Shown piece after piece: positions 23,101 through 32,897 of a stretch of DNA of 64,000 nucleotides; within the stretch, counting starts at the first letter, position 1, and every line of letters begins with the position of its first letter. Position numbers and translations under genes: made by a program. Origin of the DNA: Pegoplata infirma. Taxonomy: Eukaryota > Arthropoda > Insecta > Diptera > Anthomyiidae. The DNA lies in assembly GCA_963921195.1 (NCBI GenBank), contig OY992536.1, forward strand, positions 181,916,995 to 181,980,994, in the 5' to 3' direction. The notes under the pieces are model-generated. The model searched no databases. It saw nothing but the letters and a program-made list of their open reading frames with translations, and was not told the origin of the DNA.

Positions 23101-23785
23101 TCACGGGACCAGAGACCATCTCCAATTCAAAAACATAAACAAAAGACAAGTTTCTCTTCATTTGTTTCATCTATAACATCTGTAAATTTTATTAAAAATT
23201 AAGTGTCCACCCTGAAACAGTTTCCTTGTAGGTCCGATTCCAAAAAGTTTCAAGTCACTTATTTATTACCCTAATATAGGCTTATATTCTGAATTTCAAC
23301 AAAATCGATTAACATTTACGACCTGTAGAGACTTTTGGCCAAAAAACCTACCATCTCGGCCCAGTGTGCACTGGACAGATTTGGCTGGGTTGCAATACCA
23401 ACCTGACCAGGTAAATTCCAAACATATGTGCCAAACTTCAGTAGCTTCTGTAAGGCCTTTCAAAAGTTAGCGTGTTTTCTACGAACAGACGGACGGACAT
23501 CGCCAGATCGACTTAAAATCGATCGAGGATCATGAATATATATACTTTATGGGGTCCTAGACCAATATTTCCAGGTGTTATAAACGGAATGACAATCTTA
23601 TATACCCTCTATCACTAGAGTGGAGGGTATAAAAATCTTTGCATATTTTTAAAAGTTGCTAGCTCCGAAAGCCTTTTAATCTCAGGGTGGTCAATTTTGG
23701 CACTCTGTAACTCACGCTGTATTGTATTAGGGTCACTCCAAACTAGCTATTTTGAAAGCTTATATCATTGATTTTATTTGCCTCA

Positions 23786-24226
23786 GAGTCCCCGCACAAC
23801 AATGTCGGTGACGTTTTTTTCATACAAATTTGGCATGAAAAAACGCTCGACCGAAATCCGCTAGAATAAAATCAATTTTATTTTTGTGTCGGTTTCTCTC
23901 TCTCCCTTAATTTTTGAAAAGAAAATGTTGCCACTTTTTTACAAATATTTCGATTTTTTTCGATTAAGTAAACAAAAAAATATGATCTCTAAAAAGAAAA
24001 AATATTAAAATTTAAAAAAAAACAGCAAAAAAACGAATCAATATGGAAAAATCATATTGATTATTAAAAATACAATTAATTTAAATAAAAAAGTGACGAA
24101 AAGTGAAAAAAATAGTGTAAAAATCACCATATGACAGAATTTTCCGCTGCCGTTTTTGTTTTGCGCCTATACTCTCTCATGACCGAAAACGTCAACCACT
24201 CCGACATTGTTGTGCGGCGACTCTCA
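23786..24226. mobile_element. MITE with GAGTCCCCGCACAACAATGTC ends
   Basis: The left end GAGTCCCCGCACAACAATG and the reverse complement of the right end, GAGTCGCCGCACAACAATG, match except for one base, and both continue with TCGG. About 440 bp, AT-rich inside. The target duplication could not be decided, so the superfamily is open. Confidence 0.65.
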
Positions 24227-25839
24227 CATATTTTGAATATAGGTTCACGATTTGTTTTTTAATACAGTAATAAATGGCATCTCTAAAAAATACGCAAACA
24301 TGTGCAAAATATGAAATTTTTGGCATTGGTAAAAATTATTTAGAATATTTAAACCATCTTATGAAAGGTACATTGCTTATTTTTACAATAATATGCGAAA
24401 TAATTATTTTTTTAGTTCTCCTGAAAAGCAAGCTTTTTAGAGTTGGCATTTATTGAATATAGTTCGACGATAAGATTTCTAGCACATAATTTGTAGGTCT
24501 AATAGAATAAAAATTTGTCCGGACACTTGGAAAAACAAAAGTTAAAGAAAAAATGTCACTCTAATGTACATTGAACAATATGTGTGTAAAATCATCTAAA
24601 CATGCATTTAGCTAAATTGAATTTGTGTCATGCTGTTTTGCCGCCACTCATCTAATCCACAAGTGTTTTTGTTGTTATTTTTTTCGGTGCATTTGTTTGT
24701 GCAGCAGTTTATATGTAGTGCTAACCAAACTGTATCAGACCTAAGGCTACTGTTTTGAATATAAATTTATGTTAGTGTGTGGTATATTTACATACACACA
24801 CTTTTTTACACACATGTATTTACACTATGTTTCAACAAATTTTGTTGATTTAATAATTTAAAACTAAACAAATATTGATGTCATATTAGTTAAAAAAAAA
24901 ACACCTTTAAAATTATTAAAATATATTTCTCTACTAAAAATTCATATATTTTTTTAGCAAATTTGTTATATTTCTTCTCTGTTCAACTTTAGTTTTTTTC
25001 TTTTCTTTTTTTTGCGAAAAAAGCCCCACCCAAAAAGAAAACAACAAAAAAAAATCCATAAAAAATACTTATGCATTTTTACGTATTTCCGTTTTAGTTT
25101 TTTACACATTTTTTTGTATTATTTGTTAGTTTTTCTTTTATACATTTTTTTTTTCTAGAAATTTATCTTCATCTATTTCTTGTGCTCTCTTTTAGTATAT
25201 TCTAACCATTTTTATAATTTTTCCAATTTTTTTTTTTCGTTCAATATATTAGTTTTCCTTGTTTTTCGCAATTTGTACACTGTTCAAAAAAATTGTAGTT
25301 AGTTTGAAGTTCGCAAAATATTTTTTAATTTTTACTAATGTAAATCTATGCAGAAACTTAATTTTACCACAACTTTTTCAGATTTGTTTTTTAATTTTTC
25401 TAAGTGTAGTTAAATAATTTTTTTGCATTTCCTTTATTCCTATTATTTTAGGGTGGTCTACCTCTTTTATTTTAATGCGTTTTTATTGTTGTTACATCAA
25501 AGTCATTTTATGGTAGTCATCGACAATTGTTGAATGATTTTAATCATTCTTCATTTTATATTCCTCTGGCAAATTGTGGTCAAGTAGGGAATTTCGCACA
25601 TACATTTTTTTTAAGCAAAATCGATTATCTTCGTTTTCATCTTCTTCAATCGCTTATTTAAATAAATCATTTATGTAATCAAAATATTATATTCTATACA
25701 AAAAAGTCTTTAATTTTTGAAAAAAATGTTTTGGGAAATAAAAAATTTTCAAAAATTTTCAGATTGAAATATACAGAAAAAAAACCGCTGATTACTGCTG
25801 TATGTTTTTTGCCTAGTCGAAAGCAACCTCGGGTCAATC
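24227..25839. other. AT-rich DNA without recognisable gene or transposon
   Basis: T-rich stretches (24990-25260) and short direct words only. A short plus-strand open frame near 24274-24456 has no recognisable motif. This could be low-copy intergenic or intronic DNA. Confidence 0.4.
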
Positions 25840-27142
25840 ACCCCATGAGTCTGTCATTTGTTCCATTGTCAACGAAGGCAGGCTAATTGGTCTAAATCCT
25901 TTGGAAGTGGGTGGGATTTTTCCAGCTTTGCCTCAGAAACGTCGTCTGTGTGTTCACAGAAGTTTTTCGAAGAATCACATTTGTCAATTCTGATCATCTT
26001 CTTATAACTCTTAAGGTGAAGCAGACCAGTCCTTGTCTGCTCTTGAATATTTAGCCTTATTAAAGAGCTTTCTGCAGGAATATCTGCTCGTTTGCAATTC
26101 ATTTGACCACACAGGTGGCTTTTTTTGCCCCTAGGCTTTGCAGAAGGGAAGACGCATCCAGTGACCTATTACAAACATTTATTATATGGTAAACCAGACA
26201 GTCAATTTCCGGCAAACTATGCTGCAGATAGGGGTACTTCATCTAAAAGCAAAGAAATAGCCTTCCAATATTTCACACCGTTTGTTCTCCTCAGATTTCT
26301 AGAGGCTGTCTCAACCGGGCCGCGCTTCCTGAGTAAAAACTCAACGTAGCGATGATCTGAGAAAGAATGTTCTTCCGAAACTCTCCAGTCATCAATTCTA
26401 TCAGACAATGTAACTGACACAAGTGTTACGCCAAGAACCTCTTGCCGCCTACTTGTAACGAAAGTTGGCTAACTACCCCTGTTACAAATATACAGGTTAG
26501 TGCTTAACAAAAACTCCAAAAGAGACTCGCCTCTATCATTTGTGTCTGTACTTCCCCATACGGAATGATGTGCATTTGCATAACAGTACACCAAAAAAAA
26601 AACGTGGGTATTCAATACTAAAAATTTAACTAAATTTTATTCCAAAAGGACCTTGTGCAGGAATTGGTAACCAATACTAAAATTTTTTACTAATATTATT
26701 CAAAACCAGTTAAAATGACTAATTTTAGTACTTTGAAGATACTAAAATTAGTAAAGAATTAGTAGATTTTGGTACAAAATCATTTACTAAACCTTTTACT
26801 GTAGAATTATTTTGAGTGTACACAACTAACTGGTTTCCCCTAGATTCAAACTCCCATCGAGCTCTACAGCGGCTAGCTGTATATAGATACATCCATAGCA
26901 CTAAAAGTTTATAAAAATAATATTTTTAATGTATTTTTCGCAAAGATGCAGGCTCTTGGTGAGCCCTTATCCTTGGCAACCATCAACTTAATTCCAGGGG
27001 TCTTCAATCCGCAAACCCTACCACCCCTCATCCAGGACTCTTGGATAAAAACCAAGTCAACTGCTCCTGTCGTCAGGCGCAGCAAGAGTATAGCTGAGGC
27101 TGCCTTACTGTGATGGAGGTTTATTTGTAGGAACCGCAGCAT
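25840..27142 (-). pseudogene. LINE ORF2 remnant: AP endonuclease and linker (I superfamily, LOA-like)
   Basis: Read on the minus strand, ORF2 starts at the ATG at 27140-27142, directly after the ORF1 stop (TAGATG). It opens MLRFLQINLHHSKAAS, then LVFIQESW, the N-terminal signature of LINE endonucleases. After a MITE (26589-26818) it continues with ANAHHSVWGSTDTNDRGES, TFVTSRRQEVLGVTL and SFSDHRYVEFLL; the NAHH and SDH motifs belong to the catalytic core. A basic linker follows (KNFCEHTDDVSEAKLEK, about 25890-25950), which in relatives lies just before reverse transcriptase. RT is absent: the copy stops near 25840. Frame changes and a stop show it is dead. Confidence 0.85.
26589..26818. mobile_element. 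230-bp TACACTCAAAA-type MITE inside LINE ORF2, TA duplication
   Basis: Left end CACCAAAAAAAAAACG and right end ATTATTTTGAGTG are flanked by TA (26587-26588 and 26819-26820). Removing the element and one TA rejoins the endonuclease reading (GNQLVV then YCYANAHH) in frame, which proves the boundaries and the 2-bp TA duplication. The interior has repeated ACTAAAATTAGTA words. Tc1/mariner-type by target and end. Confidence 0.88.
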
Positions 27143-28060
27143 CTATTTTTTTTCCACCATCCTTTCCACCACCGTGTTATTAGCTTCACCCTCCGAGTTA
27201 TCATCGACGTCGCATTCGTCCCCAGATTCGGTTTCGACTAAGCCAAATGTGTGTCCCATCTGTTCTGAATCGGAGGCAGTAAAACTCTCCGAATTCCGCA
27301 CTGCATAGGCCTCGACACGAATGTCACCCACTGTGATATTAGCTTTGTCCATCGTGTTATCACAGAGATCGCATTCGTTACCAGATTCGTTTTCGAAAAT
27401 GCCAGATGCATCTCCTATCAGCCAAGAATCGGTCAGCTGAATATCAAAATCTTCCGGATTCTGGTGGCCCTTGTAGACATTCACTCTTATATGAAAAAAG
27501 CCAAATTGAATAATGCCGACAGTCCTGGCTAAAAGCGGAAGTGAATTCTAATTAACCTAGACTACTGCTTGACGACTAATGCCCTTCATCTTACCAGATC
27601 TGGCAATTTGGCAATTCTGAGGTTTATCTTCAAAATGGCCTCTGTGTCACTTGTAGCCATCAAAATCCATGCATGAGCTGTGGGTTGCAACGGGATATCA
27701 TGTTTTTCCAAAACGTCCAGTTTGGCTTCAGGCCATAACTCTCCCACTTGGCTAAGGCAACCTTAAACATGCCTGCTGATCTATCGCCCTTGATACCAAC
27801 CTGCGTTGACAGTAGCAGAGAGAAAATCAGGCATACTCTCAAGGAGTCTAAACTAGATTTCATTTAATTTAGTTTCAACTAAACTCCGCTTGTCCCTTGG
27901 GATAATACAATCCCCATTCACCCTGTTGATCACAGCCCTAACAAAGATACCTTTCACAACTTCAATATAAGACTGAGTCCAGACGTTGCCGGTCACCTTA
28001 GATCTCTTAGGTAAAGGTTTCACGTCTGGCGAGCGCAACCTTTTACCAGACTTCTTTGGC
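27143..28060 (-). pseudogene. LINE ORF1 remnant (I superfamily, LOA-like)
   Basis: Minus-strand reading, N to C: KKSGKRLRSPDVKPLPKRSK then QSYIEVVKGIFVRAVI (about 28055-27920), the basic lead and 'SYAEvvk' segment typical of ORF1 in these fly LINEs; AGWYQG and a MFKVALAKWESYG block (about 27820-27730); then PLLARTVGIIQFGF and VNVYKGHQN. The last 110 residues (27484-27143) are open and acidic, with an apparent internal duplication: GIFENESGNECD...ANITV and GLVETESGDECD...ANNTV. Several frame changes interrupt it. ORF1 ends TAG immediately before ORF2's ATG. An ORF1 protein would bind RNA in the retrotransposition particle. Confidence 0.8.
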
Positions 28061-28064
28061 CAAA

Positions 28065-28530
28065 ACAGCGAATTGTTGACAGATATGTCTTATATTCCTA
28101 TACAGGTTAAGTTCGGAAATGAGCAAAATCGGACCAAGGAGAAAAAAGTTCCTCTATGGAGAAATAAACCAACCTCTGAAAAACGCAGGGTTTTTTGTAC
28201 TTTTTTTAAGCAAATGCAACAATTTTATGTCAGAGGAAGCTTAAAAAAATAAAAAAAATAAAGTTTGACCCACCCCTTTTGTGGGCGTGGATATAAAAAA
28301 TGTATTTTAATAATGATTAATTGGATAAAATAATTGCATGAATCATAATAAATCCATTTGATAACATCTATCGCAAGAAAAGGTGTCCCCCAATGTTTCC
28401 CACCAAACCACGCCCCCCCCACCTGAAATGTATGCAGGTACAAAATCCCAATATTATTCTTTATTAAGATTAAGTCGACATATGTTTTTGCTGTTGGCTG
28501 TATTCCTCCCTGAAGTGTTTTTAATCTTAA
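28065..28530 (-). repeat. mini-me fragment, G-run subfamily, reverse
   Basis: CAGGTTAAGTTCGGAAATGA, GAAAAAAGTTCCTCTATGG, AACCAACCTCTGAAAAACGC and AAGCAAATGCAACAATTTTA follow the same order as 30150-30270. The GTCY tract and the GGGTATAAAAA end are missing, so it is truncated against the LINE. Confidence 0.65.
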
Positions 28531-28540
28531 TTAAAAAAAA

Positions 28541-29361
28541 AAAAAATAGTAAGAGTGATAAATTCGGCTGTGCCAAATCTTTTATACCCTCCAAAATGTA
28601 AAAAAAAACAAGTAAGAAAATTATAGTCGGTCAAGACCAACCATATAATACCCTACACCAGAGTTTCCCGGAAAATGGGTCCCAAGTTCAAACATGGACT
28701 TATTAGATCTATATTTTGTCAAATCTTTAAAAAGTGTAAAAAGCACTCACTAATCAAATTTGAGCGGAATTGGCTTATTTTTGTTGACAATAAACCGCTT
28801 CAACTGAATATCGGGCGAAATTTTCACATGGGACCTAAGTCCAAAAATGGTCCGATGATAATCAGATTTGCTAAGGTTATCAAAGTACGCGTTTAACATA
28901 CACAAACAGAGTATTAATTAATTATTTTCTATTTTCATGAAATTTGAGAGATTTATGTTAAAATCGGGAAGGTGGTTTGTATGGGGGCTACAAGAAGAAC
29001 TGGTCCGATTTCTTTAAAATTCGGAGTGGTGATTTGTGGGGATGAAGCATGATTACCTGCCAAATTTCGAAAAGATTCCTATTAAAATGCGGCTATTAGA
29101 GTCTTTTGAGCCAAAACTAAAGAGGACCTTTGTATGGGGGCTAGGTCTAAACATGGACCGATTTTTTCCAATTTCAATAGGCTTTTTACATGGACAGGCG
29201 GACAGACGGACGGACGGACGGACATCGCTTAATCGACTCAAAAAGTGATTCTAAGTCGATCGTTATACTTAAAAGTGGGTCTAGGACCAATATTTCGGGT
29301 AGTTACAAACATCAGCACAAACTCATTATACCCTGTACCACAGTGTGGTGTAGGGTATAAA
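28541..29361 (+). mobile_element. mini-me/DINE-1-like elements: a short start fragment and a full copy of a third subfamily
   Basis: A partial start (GATAAATTCGGCTGTGCC with ATACCCTCC, 28548-28595) precedes a complete copy from 28608 (AACAAGTAAGAAAATTATAG) to 29361 (TGTGGTGTAGGGTATAAAAA). The full copy has its own start (TCGGTCAAGACCAACC) and TACCCTACACCAGAG in place of TACCCTCC. It carries GGGGGCTACAAGAAGAACTG, a GTCY tract in reverse (GGACAGGCGGACAGACGGAC, 29191-29223) and a GTACCACAGTGTGGTGTAGG end hairpin. The GGGGGCTA portion resembles 42430-42640. Confidence 0.7.
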
Positions 29362-29824
29362 AATTGGCAGGGGCGTTTTTTTTTTTGGGGGGGGGGGGGT
29401 GATGGGTTCCGTGGCGGACGTTGAGAGCACCTTTCCATCGCGACAAACATACCAAATGTTTCATTTATTTAACAAAAATACAACAAAAAAAACATGTAAA
29501 AAAGTGTATTTTTTTAGAGGTTGGTTCAGTTCTTTAAGGGGGAACTTTTTTCCCCCTGGGACGATTTTGCCCATTCACGAACTTAACCTGACTATGAACA
29601 TGAGACATATTTGAGTCAAACTTCAGGAGTCAAGCTGTTTTATTTTGGACTGCATTGTGTTATCTACAAAGAGACGGACAGACGGACATTCATAGAATGT
29701 CTTAGAATCAATCAAGGATCAATAATATATATACTTTATGGGGGCTCCTACCGATATTTCGATGCGTTACAAACGGAATGACAAAGTGAGTATACCACCA
29801 TACTATGGTTGGAGGGTATAAAAA
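29362..29824 (+). repeat. mini-me, G-run subfamily, 5'-truncated
   Basis: Begins at the CAGGGGCG T-run/G-run (29368-29399), then GGGGGAACTTTTTTCCCCCT, GAGACGGACAGACGGACATT, ATATATACTTTATGGGGGCT and the end GGTTGGAGGGTATAAAAAA. It directly abuts the end of the previous copy, so the two are head-to-tail. Confidence 0.7.
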
Positions 29825-29884
29825 AAATCTTAAGCAACCCTGTGAAATCCAAAATAAATACGAAACGATCGTGTTTCCATTTCT

Positions 29885-30632
29885 AAAGCATTTTTATACC
29901 CTCCAACTACAGTATGAGGGTATACTCACTTTGTCATTCCGTGTGTAACGCATCAAAATATCGGTCTAGGACCCCATAAAGTATATATATTTATGATCAG
30001 TGATCGATTCTAAGACATTCTAGCGATGTCCGTCCGTCCGTCCGTCCGTCTGTCCGTCCGTCTGTCCGTCTGTAGTTAACACGATGCAGTCCAAAATAAA
30101 AGAGCTAGACTCCCGACATTGGGCACGAATATGTCTAATGTTCCTAGGCAGGTTAAGTTCGTAAAGGAGCAAAATCGGTCCAGGGGGAAAAAAGTTCCCC
30201 CTTGAGGAACTAAACCAACCTCTGAAAAATACCATATTTTTACATGATTTTCTTTGTTTTTGTTTAACAAATGCAACATTTTTATGCTACAAGAAGTTCA
30301 AAGTCCTGCATTTGGACCCACAGAATAAAAAAATGTCGTTTTTTTTTTGGTCCGCCCACCCCCCCCCCCCCCTTTTATGGGCGAGGAATATTTTTTTTTT
30401 AAATAATGATAAACTTGTATTTTTTTAGAGCAAAAAGTATACGAATGAATTCTTAAATACATATTCGAGAAGAAATGCCCCACCCCCACCTCCCCCCCCC
30501 CCCAATTACCACTACCGACCCCCCCTCCCCCCAAAAAAAAATAAAACGCCCCTGCAATTTTTTTTTATTTATTTGCATGTTGGAGGGTATAACAGATTCG
30601 GCACGGCCGAATTTAACATTCTCACTTGTTAT
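29885..30632 (-). mobile_element. mini-me/DINE-1-like, G-run subfamily, full reverse copy
   Basis: On the minus strand it starts AACAAGTGAGAATGTTAAAT, GGCCGTGCCGAATCTG and ends in the reverse of TTTTTATACCCTCCAACTAC (29889). The GTCC/GTCT tract (30028-30072) is the longest in the window at about 45 bases. Long C-runs (30357-30372 and 30490-30534 on the plus strand) are its G-runs. It faces the copy at 29362-29824, making an inverted pair about 60 bp apart. Confidence 0.75.
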
Positions 30633-30706
30633 GTTTAATTGTATTCATGTTTCTTTGATTTAAACGGCTTTCAAAAGAGAAGAAAGGATTGATGATATTG
30701 AAATTC

Positions 30707-31157
30707 GATGACCGGATATCCCCACGGACTCTATCCCCGTAAAAGTTGTGGAGCCTACGACCATTTCCAAAACGGTCATAGTCCCTATTATAAAATTTCC
30801 ATTACCTGTTGGGAATACGACCAAAAATTTTCGGTCATAACACCTCATTTATTTATGTGTCCAACCCAATTTCGGAGAAAGTGGGCTTGATGCATGAATT
30901 TTGTAATCCACAAAATTATTCATATAATTTGTGGGATTATTACCAAATAGTAAAGGAGACATAATCCCTGTAATGGGGATTATGGCCACCTGTTGCGTGA
31001 TCATTATCCCTATAAATCTGGGAATTATGTCCATTTCTTATTGGGATAATGAAACAATTATTTTCGGTCATTGTCCCCACCACCATTATGGAGATTATGA
31101 ACGACTTCATTTCGGTTAGTAAATGGGTATTATGTCCGTGGGGATTATGTCATGACA
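30707..31157. mobile_element. Palindromic MITE with repeated ATTATGTCC words
   Basis: The left end GATGACCGGATATCCCCACG, then GACTCTATCCCC, pairs with GGGTATTATGTCCGTGGGG, then ATTATGTCATGACATC, on the right. Motifs of the type GGGATTATG or CATAATCCC recur at about 30925, 30960, 30976, 31005, 31030, 31042 and 31150. Both arms could pair in several registers. No coding capacity. Confidence 0.6.
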
Positions 31158-32114
31158 TCTCAATATTCCAACTAATCCACAGTTTAGTGTTTCAACTGTC
31201 ATTGCGTTCCATATAGTTCTATGATATTCTTCAAAGATATCACTTATCTAAAATCTTTTACAATCACTGAAATCTTACAAAAAATTAAAACATTTATAAA
31301 AATTTATTAACCTGAATCGTTTATGAAAAATTCTGTATTTTTACAAATAAAATTTTCACATACTCTCATGTAAAATGCTATTCTTTAATATGTCTTTATT
31401 GAATTCTTTAAATTTTTGTCCACAAATCAGCATTAACTATTTTTGGTTTCTCTCCAAATACATTAATACATTGTTGTTAGTACAAGTATGTATAGATGGA
31501 CAGACGGATGGATAGATGGATGACAAACGATATTCGCCGTTGTTTGTATTGTCGATACGAACAAAACTCAAATCATGAATAAGTGTCTCAATATGTCCAA
31601 TTATGTTCATTTTAAAACCGTAATCATAATAAAAATGTAAACTGCCACACGTTGGCCTTGTACATTGACAACGAACAACAAAATAACGTATTCTCGTATC
31701 TACAAACATACGTACTTACAACATTGCGGCAACAATGATTGAGAATGAAGAAAACAAAAAAAAAAAAAAACAAACGTCGACAACAGAAAACGTAACTGCA
31801 GCAACAACAATGACTTTTCTGTATCGGCAGTAAGTAACAGTCGCAAAACTTAAATACGCAACTTTTAGTTACAAACAGCAGCAACAACGACAACAAGAAG
31901 AACAACAGCAGCAACAATAATATCAAATGCTATTGGCACCAACAACAACAGCAATGACAACAACAAAAGCAACTTGTTGACTTGTGCGACATTTACACGG
32001 AAGCATTGTTGAAAGTCTATTTCCACTAATATGAAATAATAACTACGTACACACAAAAAAAAGTGTACTTTTGCATGAACAGTGGTAAACAATGAAGTAG
32101 CAGTTTTGATAAAA
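31158..32114. other. Low-copy-looking DNA with GGAT/GTCY and CAA/CAG microsatellites
   Basis: GGACAGACGGATGGATAGATGG at 31498-31519 is a short tetranucleotide tract. From about 31795 to 31975 the plus strand is rich in CAACAACAGCAG; the matching minus-strand leucine-rich open frames are low-complexity by-products. No transposon termini seen. Confidence 0.5.
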
Positions 32115-32300
32115 TTTAATCAGTTCGTGCTAAGTGTCAGTGTTCCATCGCTTTTGGTTTGGAGTGCATTGTTCTTTTCACAGACAGCCGGACGGACGGA
32201 CGGACGGACAATGCTAGAATGTACAAGAACTTATCTTGGATTGGTTATAAATGTACTTTATGGGGTCCTTAATGAAATGACAAAGTGTAGTTAAAGGATT
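32115..32300 (+). repeat. Worn mini-me copy
   Basis: Retains the GTCY tract in reverse (CCGGACGGACGGACGGACA, 32188-32210), AATGTACTTTATGGGGTCCT (32250) and GAAATGACAAAGTG. The TA tract and end hairpin are lost. Confidence 0.6.
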
Positions 32301-32372
32301 TAATAACCAGGTATACAAGGGCATCAGTCCCAAGGTGTTAAAATACAAATATCAACTGTTAAGTAGACTTAA

Positions 32373-32390
32373 GCTCCAAGTTGGGCGCCA
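32373..32390 (-). promoter_or_regulatory. Retrotransposon primer-binding site (tRNA-Lys type), copy 1
   Basis: On the minus strand the 18 bases read TGGCGCCCAACTTGGAGC, the usual form of a tRNA-Lys-type primer-binding site. It follows the LTR end (…GTTACA) after 7 bases. Confidence 0.75.
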
Positions 32391-32397
32391 AATATTT

Positions 32398-32866
32398 TGT
32401 AACGATCTATCTATTGACAGGTCTTTCTCTTCAAAGAATGAGTACCTACCAGACCTGGGCCAGGCTGTGAATGTACAATAACTAGCAATAACTACAGAGG
32501 CAGGTTTGGATCGATACACTTAGAAAAAATTCAATTCCTGTCACAGTCTGCATCTTCAAACTGTACTTAAACACTGGGATTCTAGTTTTTGACTGGGATA
32601 AATATCTAGTTTTTCCAGATTGATATAAACTAACAGATAGAGTGTTTGATAGTTTCCATCTCTTCCTCATTAATGTAACTCAGGAAAATTTGACATCATA
32701 TTTAATCGCTTAGCATGATTTCCTTGAAGAAAGTGTCCGGAAATAACAGCAACCACCATCCAAATCTCTTCTCCTGAAAGTTATTGCAGCTCACTTGTAC
32801 GCTTTTGAGATAGTGAAGGACAAATTCGTCGAGTAGCATGATAAGCCCATCCATAATATAATGTCA
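32398..32866 (-). mobile_element. LTR, copy 1 (about 469 bp)
   Basis: On the minus strand it begins TGACATTATATTATGGATGG and ends CGTTACA, so it is bounded by TG...CA. A primer-binding site sits 7 bases beyond its 3' end. It matches copy 2 (32898-34050) throughout: CACAGTCTGCATCTTCAAAC against CGCAGTCTGCGTCTTCAAAC, and GCAGCTCACTTGTACGCTTT against GCAGCTCACTTGTCAGCTTT. No gag-pol follows. Confidence 0.7.
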
Positions 32867-32872
32867 ACTGAA

Positions 32873-32890
32873 GCCCCAAGTTGGGCGCCA
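32873..32890 (-). promoter_or_regulatory. Retrotransposon primer-binding site, copy 2
   Basis: Minus strand TGGCGCCCAACTTGGGGC, one base different from copy 1. It separates LTR copy 2 from LTR copy 1 with only six further bases (ACTGAA on the plus strand), so no internal region remains between the LTRs. Confidence 0.75.
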
Positions 32891-32897
32891 AATATTT

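Larger units (their letters stand above)
20428..23368. mobile_element. Transib-type non-autonomous element, CACTG target duplication
   Basis: Perfect inverted ends CACACTGGGCCGAGATGG (20428) and CCATCTCGGCCCAGTGTG (to 23368), extended on both sides by GTAG and a GGCCAAA block, are flanked by CACTG at 20423-20427 and 23369-23373. CAC(A/T)NTG ends and a 5-bp duplication are Transib marks; the end is related to the RAG recombination-signal heptamer. The 2.9-kb interior holds a 175-bp satellite and no transposase reading frame. Confidence 0.75.
19749..23635 (+). mobile_element. mini-me/DINE-1-like element, main subfamily, carrying a Transib-type insertion
   Basis: Starts AACAAGTAAAAAAGTTAAAT with GCCGAATCTATGAATACCCT. 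It ends with the hairpin ACCCTCTATCACTAGAGTGG then AGGGTATAAAAA. Without the 20428-23368 insertion it is about 940 bp, close to the reverse copy at 36990-37880. Internal GAACCACTGGACCGATTGAG, CAGACGGACGGACATCG and AATATATATACTTTATGGGG are all present. No protein, consistent with a non-autonomous Helitron-related repeat. Confidence 0.8.

Noticed and set aside
24274..24456. Short open frame with a hydrophobic stretch
   Set aside because: Sixty codons in AT-rich DNA, no recognisable motif, no conserved context.
23726..24566. Possible element with TATTAGGGTCAC and GTGACATT/ACATTAGAGTGAC ends
   Set aside because: Only about ten terminal bases match, with a changed order (TCAC against TGAC), and there is no clear duplication.
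31624..32092. Leucine/valine-rich minus-strand open frames resembling membrane segments
   Set aside because: They are complements of a CAA/CAG-rich microsatellite; no consistent frame or gene structure.
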